Below, piece by piece: positions 25,815-32,761 of a DNA stretch of 64,000 nt (position 1 is the stretch's first letter; every line of letters begins with the position of its first letter). A model generated the notes under the pieces. That model was not told the origin of the DNA. It was given only the letters and a program-made list of their open reading frames with translations, and searched no databases. Source of the stretch: PALSA-612 sp963846915 (lineage in GTDB: Bacteria; Actinomycetota; Thermoleophilia; Gaiellales; Gaiellaceae). The DNA lies in assembly GCA_963846915.1 (NCBI GenBank), contig CAWJXV010000002.1, forward strand, positions 205,347 to 269,346, given 5' to 3'. The translations under genes were made by a program, and so were the position numbers.

Positions 25815-26351
25815 CGTGTCGACCTTGAGGCGGTCGCCGACGTTCACGAACAGCGGCACCTGGACGACGGCGCCCGTCTCGAGCGTCGCCGGCTTGGTCA
25901 CGTTCGAGACCGTATCGCCGCGGATGCCCGGCTCGGTCTCCGTGACGGACAGCTCCACCGACGCGGGCAGCTGGAGCCCCGCGGGCCGGCCGTCGACGGT
26001 CAGCATCGGCACCGAGCTCGACGGGAGCAGGAACTGCAGGTCTTCGACGACGCTCCCGCGCGCGAGGTGGATCTGCTCGTACGTCTCCTCGTCCATGAAG
26101 ATGACCTCGTCGCCCGAGTCGTAGAGGTACTGCACGTTCTTGACCTCCGTGTGGACGCGCGGGAACTTCTCGCCGGCGCGGAACGTGCGGTCGACGACGG
26201 CGCCGCTGTCGAGGTTCTTCAGCCTGGTGCGGACGAACGCGCCGCCCTTGCCCGGCTTGACGTGCTGGAACTCGACGATGCGCCAGACCTCACCGTCGAT
26301 CTCGATGTGCATGCCGTTCTTGAACTGGTTGGTGTTGACCGTCTCGGCCAC
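25785..26351 (-). CDS. efp: elongation factor P
   Basis: Helps ribosomes form peptide bonds at polyproline stretches. At 188 residues it has the standard length: TNQFKNGMHIEIDGEVWRIV in the KOW-like domain, the modification-loop region HVKPGKGGAFVRT with a Lys at the tip, then the two OB domains and ending EKRYISRA. The start MAETV at 26351 is standard. It is followed upstream by pepP in the order aroQ-pepP-efp. Its 3' end is the putative integration site of the 21.2-25.8 kb element; the displaced tail is at 21187-21209. Confidence 0.96.
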   Translation of the reverse strand: MAETVNTNQFKNGMHIEIDGEVWRIVEFQHVKPGKGGAFVRTRLKNLDSGAVVDRTFRAGEKFPRVHTEVKNVQYLYDSGDEVIFMDEETYEQIHLARGSVVEDLQFLLPSSSVPMLTVDGRPAGLQLPASVELSVTETEPGIRGDTVSNVTKPATLETGAVVQVPLFVNVGDRLKVDTREKRYISRA

Positions 26352-26360
26352 GGCCCCAAT

Positions 26361-27395
26361 CTAGCCGACGATCACGGGCTCCTTGGTGAAGGAGGTGAGC
26401 ACCTCGGCGCCGTCCTCGGTGACGATCACGAGGTCCTCGATCCGCACGCCGCCGAGGCCGGGGAGGTAGACGCCGGGCTCGACGGTGACGACGTTGCCGG
26501 GCGCGAGCGTGCTCGGCCACTCGGCGTTCAGCCACGGCGGCTCGTGGACGTCCAGCCCGACACCGTGGCCGAGGCCGTGGCCGAACGCGCCGCCGAGGCC
26601 CGCCGCCTCGATCACGTCGCGCGCCGTGCCGTCGACGTCCGCGCTGTCGGCTCCGGCGCGGACGGCCGCGAGACCCGTCTCCTGCGCACGCTCGACGACG
26701 TCGTAGGCCTGCGCGAGATCGTCCGGCAGCTCGCCGGTGAGGAACGTGCGCGTGCAGTCGGAGCAGTAGCCGCCGATGCGGCAGCCCGCGTCGACGACGA
26801 CGGTCTCCCCCACCCCGATCTTCCGGTCACCCGGCACCGCGTGCGGTGACCCGCCCGTCGGCCCGGCGGCGACGATCGGCGGGAAGGAGAGCTCCTCGCC
26901 GCCGGCCTCGTGCAGCAGCGTCTCCATTCGCCACGCGAGCTCGCGCTCGGCGCGCCCGACGAACTGCTCCTCGGCGAAGCGCGTGAACGCCTCGTTCGCA
27001 GCCGCGGCTGCGCGGCGGATCGCGTCGAGCTCGGCCTCGTCCTTGACCGCCCGCATCGCCTCGACGAGGCCCGCGTGCGGGGTGAGCTCCATCCCGCCGG
27101 CCGTGAGCAGCTCGTACCGCGCGTAGGTGAGCGCAGCCGGCTCGAACTCGACGGGTGCCTCGATGAGCGACGGCAGCTCGGCGTAGATGTCGCGCCTGGT
27201 GACGACGAGCTCGACGTCCGGCACCTCCCGGGCGCGCTCGGCGTAGCGGAAGTCCGTGAACAGCCGAGCGTGCTCGGGCTCGACCAGCAGCGCCGCATTC
27301 GAGCTCGCGAGGCCGGTCAGGTAGCGGACGTTGACCAGGCTCGAGACGAGGAGCGGCGCCTCGACCGCCTGCTGGAGCCGCGCGAGCCGCGTCAT
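26361..27395 (-). CDS. pepP: Xaa-Pro aminopeptidase family metallopeptidase
   Basis: Cytosolic M24 peptidase that removes N-terminal residues preceding proline. Metal-ligand segments: VVVDAGCRIGGYCSDCTRTF (two Asp), FGHGLGHGVGLDVHEPP (His), and VTVEPGVYLPGLGGVRIED (two Glu). The N-terminal half is the creatinase/prolidase N-domain. The ATG at 27395 overlaps the aroQ stop by four bases, giving 344 residues, a normal size for PepP/PepQ. Position between aroQ and efp is common in Gram-positive and actinobacterial genomes. Confidence 0.9.
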   Translation of the reverse strand: MTRLARLQQAVEAPLLVSSLVNVRYLTGLASSNAALLVEPEHARLFTDFRYAERAREVPDVELVVTRRDIYAELPSLIEAPVEFEPAALTYARYELLTAGGMELTPHAGLVEAMRAVKDEAELDAIRRAAAAANEAFTRFAEEQFVGRAERELAWRMETLLHEAGGEELSFPPIVAAGPTGGSPHAVPGDRKIGVGETVVVDAGCRIGGYCSDCTRTFLTGELPDDLAQAYDVVERAQETGLAAVRAGADSADVDGTARDVIEAAGLGGAFGHGLGHGVGLDVHEPPWLNAEWPSTLAPGNVVTVEPGVYLPGLGGVRIEDLVIVTEDGAEVLTSFTKEPVIVG

Positions 27396-27820
27396 GCGCG
27401 CCCGGCCAGGAATTCGAGCGCCTCGCGGTACCCGTCCGGGCCCTTGCCGGCGATGCGCTTCGCGGCCAGGTCGGAGATGACGGACAGGCGCCGCCACTCC
27501 TCGCGCTCGTCCACGTTGGAAAGGTGCACCTCCACGACCGGCTGCTTCAGGAGCTCGACGGCGTCGTGGATCGCCCAGCTGTAGTGCGTCCACGCCGCCG
27601 GGTTGAGGACGACGCCGTCGGCGACGTCCAGCGCCTCGTGCAGCCAGTCGACGTACGCGCCCTCGTCGTTCGTCTGGCGGCAGCGGACGGTGAGGCCGAG
27701 CTGCTTGCCCCATGCGTAGAGCCTCGACTCGAGCTCGCGGAGCGTCAGCGTTCCGTAGATCTCGGGATCGCGCCGGCCGAGCTGGTCCAGGTTGACGCCG
27801 TTCAGCACGTCGACGCGCAT
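27392..27820 (-). CDS. aroQ: type II 3-dehydroquinate dehydratase
   Basis: Dehydrates 3-dehydroquinate to 3-dehydroshikimate, third step of the shikimate pathway, as a dodecamer. LNGVNLDQLGRRDPEIYG is the catalytic-Tyr loop with Arg; NPAAWTHYSWAIHDA holds the substrate-binding His; EVHLSNVDEREEWRR holds the second His-Ser-Asn motif. At 142 residues it is the normal length. It follows aroKB after a 105-bp gap and overlaps pepP by four bases. Confidence 0.94.
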   Translation of the reverse strand: MRVDVLNGVNLDQLGRRDPEIYGTLTLRELESRLYAWGKQLGLTVRCRQTNDEGAYVDWLHEALDVADGVVLNPAAWTHYSWAIHDAVELLKQPVVEVHLSNVDEREEWRRLSVISDLAAKRIAGKGPDGYREALEFLAGRA

Positions 27821-27925
27821 GCGAGGACTCTAGAGGCTCGACGCGTGATTCGGCCGTCGTCGGGGGCGCTCCGGGCCAAGCGCCCGAGGCGTCATCCGGC
27901 CCGGCCGAATCTCGTGTCGTGCCTC

Positions 27926-29377
27926 CTATCGGGCGACGAGGGATTCGAGCGCGCGCCGCACGTCGGCGTCCGGGAGCTCGACCCCGCGGACGGGCTTCCC
28001 GGGCGCCTCGAGCAGGACGAGCCTGACGCGGCCCGCCTCGACCTTCTTGTCGCGGCCGAGCGCCGTCCAGGCGCGGTCGACGTCGACGCGGACGGGCTTC
28101 GGCGCCAGCACGCGGTCGGCGTCCTCGGCGACGGCCGCGTCGAGCCCGAGGTGATCGACGGAGAGCCGGAGCGCCGCACGCAGTCCGAGCGCGACCGCGT
28201 GCCCGTGCGTGACGGTGTCGTAGCCGGCGGCGGCCTCGAGGGCATGTGCGAACGTGTGGCCGAGGTTCAGCACGGCCCGCTCGCCGCGGTCGTGCGGGTC
28301 GCGGAGGCAGACCGCCGTCTTGTACAGAGCGCAGCGACGGACGAGCTCGGCGTCGGGCAGCTCCCAGAGCCGCTCACCTGCCAGCAGACCGGTCTTGACG
28401 ACCTCCGCCATGCCCGCCTGCCGCTCGCCGGCCGGCAGCGTCTCGAGCACGGCCGGGTCGATCACCGTGCGCAGGGGCCAGTGGAAAGCGCCGACGAGGT
28501 TCTTCCCCTGGGGAAGATCGATCGCCGTCTTGCCGCCGATCGCCGCGTCGACCTGGCCGACGAGCGTCGTCGGCACGGCCGCCCAGGCGATGCCGCGGAG
28601 GTAGGTGGCGGCGGCGAAGCCGGTCACGTCGGTCGTGCAGCCGCCGCCGAGCGCGACGACGGTGCCGCCGCGGTCGAGCCGGAGCTCCTGCCACAGCCGT
28701 TCGCAGACCGCCGCCGTCTTCGCTTCCTCCCCGCGCGCGACCGTGTGCGTCGAGGCCAGCCGGGCGCCGAGCGCGAGCTGGGCGTCGGCGCCGTAGATCC
28801 CCGCCACGTGCGCATCCGCCACGAGCGCGGCGGAGCCGTCGCCGGGCAACAGCTCGCCGAGGAGCTCGAGCGATCCCACGTGGACGTGGACGCCGCCGGC
28901 CGCGAGCACGACATCGTCCGCATGTCGCGAGACCGCGTCGGCGGCTTCCTCGTACACCGGCAGGCGCTCGTCGTAGAGCTTCCGGAACGTCTCCTCGTCC
29001 TGCGCGAGCGGGCGGTCGCTCGAGCGGGCGCGCCGCCAGGCCGTGTCGGGGTCGACCTCGACGAGGACCGTCGTCGCGCGCTCACGGAGCGCGCGACTGG
29101 TCGCCTCCGAGCCGAGCGCGCCGCCGCCGAGGGCGATCACCTTCGGCTCGCGTGCGGAGAGCGCCTCGACGGCCGCCTCCTCCTCGATCTCACGGAAGGC
29201 GGCCTCGCCCCAGGAGCGGAAGACCTCGGCGATCGTGTCTCCCGCGCGCGCCTCGATCTCGCGGTCGACGTCGATGAAGGGCCGTCCGATGCGCTCGGCG
29301 GCCTCCCGGCCGCGGGCGGACTTGCCGGCCCCCATGAAGCCGATCAGCGCGACGTGCCTGTCTAGCGGGGAGTCCAA
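27926..29377 (-). CDS. aroKB: bifunctional shikimate kinase/3-dehydroquinate synthase
   Basis: A fusion of AroK (about residues 1-170) and AroB (about 175-483), joining the fifth and second steps of the shikimate pathway. AroK part: P-loop GFMGAGKSARGREAAE, DREIEARAG, ALGGGALGS. AroB part: VALGGGCTTDVTGFAA, TTLVGQVDAAIGGKTAID, GMAEVVKTGL and LNLGHTFAHALE with metal ligands. The start is assigned to TTG 29377 because an ATG next available falls in the P-loop itself; this overlaps aroC by 16 bases. The fusion is known in several actinobacterial lineages. Confidence 0.92.
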   Translation of the reverse strand: MDSPLDRHVALIGFMGAGKSARGREAAERIGRPFIDVDREIEARAGDTIAEVFRSWGEAAFREIEEEAAVEALSAREPKVIALGGGALGSEATSRALRERATTVLVEVDPDTAWRRARSSDRPLAQDEETFRKLYDERLPVYEEAADAVSRHADDVVLAAGGVHVHVGSLELLGELLPGDGSAALVADAHVAGIYGADAQLALGARLASTHTVARGEEAKTAAVCERLWQELRLDRGGTVVALGGGCTTDVTGFAAATYLRGIAWAAVPTTLVGQVDAAIGGKTAIDLPQGKNLVGAFHWPLRTVIDPAVLETLPAGERQAGMAEVVKTGLLAGERLWELPDAELVRRCALYKTAVCLRDPHDRGERAVLNLGHTFAHALEAAAGYDTVTHGHAVALGLRAALRLSVDHLGLDAAVAEDADRVLAPKPVRVDVDRAWTALGRDKKVEAGRVRLVLLEAPGKPVRGVELPDADVRRALESLVAR

Positions 29378-30435
29378 TCGATCCGTTCGAGATACGCGCG
29401 GTGTGCGTCGATGAAGTCGCCGATCGCGTCGCCGCCGAACTTCTCGCGGGCGGCGCGGGCGAGCTCGAACGCCACGGCTGCCTCGGCCACGACCGCGAGC
29501 GCCTCGACCGCCGCCGTGTCCGAGCGCTCGACGAGCGCCTCGGCCGGCTCGCCGGTGGCGAGGTCGACGGTCTGCAACGGTCGCATCAAGGTCGGCAGCG
29601 GCTTCATCGCCGCGCGGACGACGATCTCCTCGCCGTTCGAGACGCCGGCCTCGATCCCGCCGGCGCGGTTCGTCTCGCGGTGGAGGCCCGGAACGATCTC
29701 GTCGTGCGCCTGCGAGCCGCGGAGCGCCGCAAGCGCGAAGCCGTCGCCGATCTCGACGCCTTTCACCGCCTGGATGCCCATCAGCGCAGCGGCGAGTCGA
29801 GCGTCGAGCCGGTCGTCCTTGCTCGCGTACGAGCCGAGCCCCGGTGGGACGCCGCCGGCCCGCACCTCGACGACACCGCCGACCGTGTCGCGATCGCTCC
29901 GCGCCTCGTCGACGCGGCGCGCGACGGCCTCGAGCCCGACGACCGAGCCCTCGACCTCGACGCCGATCGCCCACAGGAGGGCCTTGGCGACGGCGCCGGC
30001 GGCGACGAACACGGCCGTGTGCCGGGCGCTGGCCCGCTCGAGCGCGTCCCGGACGTCGGTGAGCCCGTACTTGAGCACGCCGGCCAGGTCGGCGTGGCCC
30101 GGGCGCGGCACGGTAACGGGCTTCGTGCCCTTCCCTTCCGGCTCGCCCTCCGGCGGCCACGGGCTCATCCCCCACGTCCAGTTCCTGTGGTCACGATTGG
30201 CGACGAGCAGCGCCAGCGGCGTCCCCAGCGTGCGCCCGTGGCGCAGGCCGGCGAGCACCTCGACGCGGTCGGTCTCGATCTTCTGGCGCGGGCTGCGCCC
30301 GTAGCCCTGCTGGCGGCGGTGCAGGTCCCGGTCGATCGCGTCGCGGTCGAGAACGAGCCCGGCGGGAAGCCCGGTCACGATCGCGACGAGCGCCGGCCCG
30401 TGCGACTCGCCCGCGGTGGTCAGCTCCAGCGACAC
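29362..30435 (-). CDS. aroC: chorismate synthase
   Basis: Makes chorismate from EPSP with reduced FMN; last step of the shikimate pathway. The N-terminus LTTAGESHGPALVAIVTGLPAG is a signature; RQQGYGRSPRQKIETDRVEV follows, and AGGIEAGVSNGEEIVVRAAMKPLPT and ALERASARHTA are conserved. At 357 residues it is full length. GTG 30435 is the start. It is downstream of aroE and overlaps aroKB. Confidence 0.95.
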   Translation of the reverse strand: MSLELTTAGESHGPALVAIVTGLPAGLVLDRDAIDRDLHRRQQGYGRSPRQKIETDRVEVLAGLRHGRTLGTPLALLVANRDHRNWTWGMSPWPPEGEPEGKGTKPVTVPRPGHADLAGVLKYGLTDVRDALERASARHTAVFVAAGAVAKALLWAIGVEVEGSVVGLEAVARRVDEARSDRDTVGGVVEVRAGGVPPGLGSYASKDDRLDARLAAALMGIQAVKGVEIGDGFALAALRGSQAHDEIVPGLHRETNRAGGIEAGVSNGEEIVVRAAMKPLPTLMRPLQTVDLATGEPAEALVERSDTAAVEALAVVAEAAVAFELARAAREKFGGDAIGDFIDAHRAYLERIDWTPR

Positions 30436-30444
30436 GCCCGAAGC

Positions 30445-31170
30445 CTACGGGCGGATCGCGGATCGCATGACCTCGATCGGCGCCTCCATTCCCGTCCAGC
30501 GCTCGAAGGAGGCCGCGCCCTGGCGAACGAGCACCTCGAGCCCGTCGATCACGCGGCACCCCGCTGCCCGCGCGGCGGCGACGTGCGCCGTGTCGCGGCC
30601 GTCCGGGTAGTAGGCGAGGTCGATCAGCGTCTGACCCGCCTCGAGCTCGAACAGGAGCTCGTCCTTGACCGGCGTCGCCTGGACGACGAGCGGCACGCCG
30701 GTTGTCACGGGCGGCCAGGCCTCGCGGCGCGCGTAGACGTGCACCGCGATGCCGCGCGCCTCGAGCGCTGCGATCCACGCCGACGCCGCGCCGCCCGCGC
30801 CGACGACGGCGGCGCTCAACGCGTCGACATCGTCGAGCGCCTCGGCGTCGGTGCTCGCGCCGATGACGCGACCGTGCTCGATCACGAGCGTGTTCACGGA
30901 GGCCGCCCGCTGGGCGGACTCTTCCAGCTCCGCGCAGAGCCGGATCACGCTGGTCTTGTGCGGCGTCGTGACGTTGGCGCCGGCGAAGCCAAGGGCGACG
31001 AGGCCGGCGATCGCCGCGGCGAGGGAGCCGTGCTCCACCGGAAGCGGCACATACGCCCAGTCGAGCCCGCATTCGGCGAAGGCGGCGTTCTGCATCCGCG
31101 GCGACAGCGACCCCGACACCGGGTCGCCGATCAGCCCCACGAGCCGCGTCGTCCCGGCGATCTCTCCCAC
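30445..31170 (-). CDS. aroE: shikimate dehydrogenase
   Basis: NADPH-dependent reduction of dehydroshikimate to shikimate. Visible motifs: LVGLIGDPVSGSLSPRMQNAAF at the substrate site, FAGANVTTPHKTSVI with the catalytic Lys, ASTDAEAL, and the Gly-rich VVGAGGAASAWIAAL nucleotide site; ends with DGLEVLVRQGAASFERWTG. At 241 residues it is slightly short. GTG 31170 is chosen as the furthest plausible start; no ribosome site is evident. It precedes aroC by 9 bases. Confidence 0.85.
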   Translation of the reverse strand: MGEIAGTTRLVGLIGDPVSGSLSPRMQNAAFAECGLDWAYVPLPVEHGSLAAAIAGLVALGFAGANVTTPHKTSVIRLCAELEESAQRAASVNTLVIEHGRVIGASTDAEALDDVDALSAAVVGAGGAASAWIAALEARGIAVHVYARREAWPPVTTGVPLVVQATPVKDELLFELEAGQTLIDLAYYPDGRDTAHVAAARAAGCRVIDGLEVLVRQGAASFERWTGMEAPIEVMRSAIRP

Positions 31171-31184
31171 GCCGGGCAGTATCG

Positions 31185-31206
31185 GTGCCAGGCACGTGCC
31201 AGGCAC
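31185..31206. repeat. tandem 11-bp repeat GTGCCAGGCAC x2
   Basis: Two adjacent copies of GTGCCAGGCAC, each self-complementary except for its central base, so each can form a small hairpin. It lies between aroE and the divergent HTH gene. The repeat style is reminiscent of REP-type elements linked to RAYT transposases; no RAYT gene is in the window. Confidence 0.55.
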
Positions 31207-31242
31207 CGCAAAGGGCGTTGGCGTGTTGTAAAGTGCCTTGAC

Positions 31243-31590
31243 ATGAGCGACGTCGACCGGGCCATCGAGGTGCTGAACGCCGAGCGTGACGCCGTTCTCG
31301 CCGGGCTGGCGGAGGAGCGGACCGCGGCCGAGCGGGCCGCGGAGGAGCAGCGCCGCTGGCGCGCAGACGCCCAGGCGCTGCTCGAGCGCGGCCGTGCGGT
31401 CGGGCTCTCGGTCGCGGAGATGGCGGACGCGCTCGGCATCAGCCGCCAGTGGACGAACCACCTCGCGAAGACGGCGGTCGACCGGGAGCAGGCTGCGGTC
31501 AACCGGGAGGTCGTGAAGCGCGCGGCCTCGCTCCCGCCGGGTTACCGGCTCGGGACGCTCGAGTTCGGCCCGCCGCCGGATCAGCCGTAG
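31243..31590 (+). CDS. small coiled-coil/helix-turn-helix protein
   Basis: 115 residues. Residues 10-50 are a charged coiled coil (EVLNAERDAVLAGLAEERTA); residues 54-76 read GLSVAEMADALGISRQWTNHL, a helix-turn-helix. This suggests a dimeric DNA-binding regulator. It is the only plus-strand gene in a long minus-strand cluster, and its stop overlaps the mltG stop region by 10 bases (convergent). Its start lies downstream of the GTGCCAGGCAC repeats. Target unknown. Confidence 0.65.
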   Translation: MSDVDRAIEVLNAERDAVLAGLAEERTAAERAAEEQRRWRADAQALLERGRAVGLSVAEMADALGISRQWTNHLAKTAVDREQAAVNREVVKRAASLPPGYRLGTLEFGPPPDQP

Positions 31591-32408
31591 CCGTTCGCCG
31601 CGAGGAAGCGCTGGAACGCGGCGTAGTCGGCCGTGAAGAAGTGATGCCGCTTGTCCTTTTTCCGGGCGTAGTAGAGATAGTCGACGTGGGCCGGGTGGGC
31701 GGCGGCCTGGATCGACGCGAGGCCCGGGTTGCCGATCGGCGTCGGCGGCAGGCCGCGGAACTTGCGCACGTTGTAGGGCGAGTTCGATTCGAGCTCGGAC
31801 TGCGTGATCGACTGGGTCGGCGGGATGTTCAGGCCGTAGCGGAGCGCCGCGTCGATCCCGATCGGCACGTGCTGGTGGAGCCGGTTGTAGATCACGGCCG
31901 CGACGAGGCGCCGCTCGGAGGGGACGACGACCTCCCGTTCGATCATCGAGGCGATGGTCAGCACGTCGTAGCGCGTCAGGTTCTTCGACTTCGCGTAGCT
32001 CATGTCCACGTGGCGGAACGCCTGCCTGAACGCCGTCAGCTGGCGGTTGACGAAATGGCGCGCCGTCTCGTTCGAGAAGAACGCGTACTTCGCCGGGAAC
32101 AGGAAGCCTTCGAGCGGCCGCCGCTTGCCGTCACCCGCGTACAGGCCCGGGTACTCGGACGAGGCTGTTGCGGCCAGGTAGCCGGACGGCGTGAGCCGCG
32201 GCGTCACGTGCCGCTTCTGCTCCGCGATCTTCCTGACCGAGTCGATCCGCTGCGCCATCTCCGCCCGGGTGAAGCCTTCCGGGAACACGATGTGCAGCAC
32301 CTTCGGCCCCGCGGGCACCGTCGGCTTCGGCTTCGAGTCGCCGCCGCAGCCGGCCAGAGCCGCCACGGCCGCCGCAGCCGCGAGGACGCCTAGGGCTCGC
32401 GCGACCAC
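31581..32408 (-). CDS. mltG: endolytic murein transglycosylase MltG-like
   Basis: Cleaves nascent peptidoglycan strands at the membrane. The N-terminus has a signal/lipobox (AAVAALAGC), so it is probably lipid-anchored. LysM-like start VLHIVFPEGFTRAEMAQRI, then LEGFLFPAKYAF, the catalytic Glu region TIASMIEREVVVPSERRLVAAVIYNRL, and NSPYNVRKFRGLPPTPIGNPG with ARKKDKRHHFF. At 275 residues it is shorter than typical (about 340), lacking a longer N-terminal tail. Start GTG 32408 overlaps ruvX by 19 bases. Confidence 0.88.
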   Translation of the reverse strand: MVARALGVLAAAAAVAALAGCGGDSKPKPTVPAGPKVLHIVFPEGFTRAEMAQRIDSVRKIAEQKRHVTPRLTPSGYLAATASSEYPGLYAGDGKRRPLEGFLFPAKYAFFSNETARHFVNRQLTAFRQAFRHVDMSYAKSKNLTRYDVLTIASMIEREVVVPSERRLVAAVIYNRLHQHVPIGIDAALRYGLNIPPTQSITQSELESNSPYNVRKFRGLPPTPIGNPGLASIQAAAHPAHVDYLYYARKKDKRHHFFTADYAAFQRFLAANGYG

Positions 32409-32761
32409 TCGAGATAGCTCGAGAGCAGGTGTGCCGCGGCGCGGGCGTCGTCGCCGTCCGCGAGCACCGACGTGAAGCGCTCGTCGAAGAGCTCGACCGG
32501 GCAGTCGAGCTCGTCCTGCAGTGACCGGGCGAAGCGCTCCGTCTCCTCGGCCTGCTCGCCGTGCTCGCCGCGGAGCGTGAGCGGGAGCCCGACCACGACG
32601 CGGTCCGGCTCCTCGTCGGCGATCAGCGCTCGCAGCCGCTCGCGCCCCGCATCGGTCCCGGCCTTCTCGACGACGCCGAGCGGCCGCGCGATCGTCCCGG
32701 TGGGGTCGGAGACGGCCACGCCGGTGCGCGCCGAGCCGTAGTCCAGTGCGAGCACCTTCAC
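32390..32761 (-). CDS. ruvX: Holliday junction resolvase-like protein RuvX (YqgF)
   Basis: 123 residues with the RNase H-like fold: LALDYGSARTGVAVSDPTG (first Asp), VVVGLPLTLRGEHG (Glu/Gly-Leu-Pro-Leu motif) and FDERFTSVLAD. Family members process rRNA 5' ends or junction DNA. GTG 32761 overlaps the alaS stop, and the gene leads into mltG: the order alaS-ruvX-mltG-aroE is common. Confidence 0.92.
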   Translation of the reverse strand: MKVLALDYGSARTGVAVSDPTGTIARPLGVVEKAGTDAGRERLRALIADEEPDRVVVGLPLTLRGEHGEQAEETERFARSLQDELDCPVELFDERFTSVLADGDDARAAAHLLSSYLEWSREP

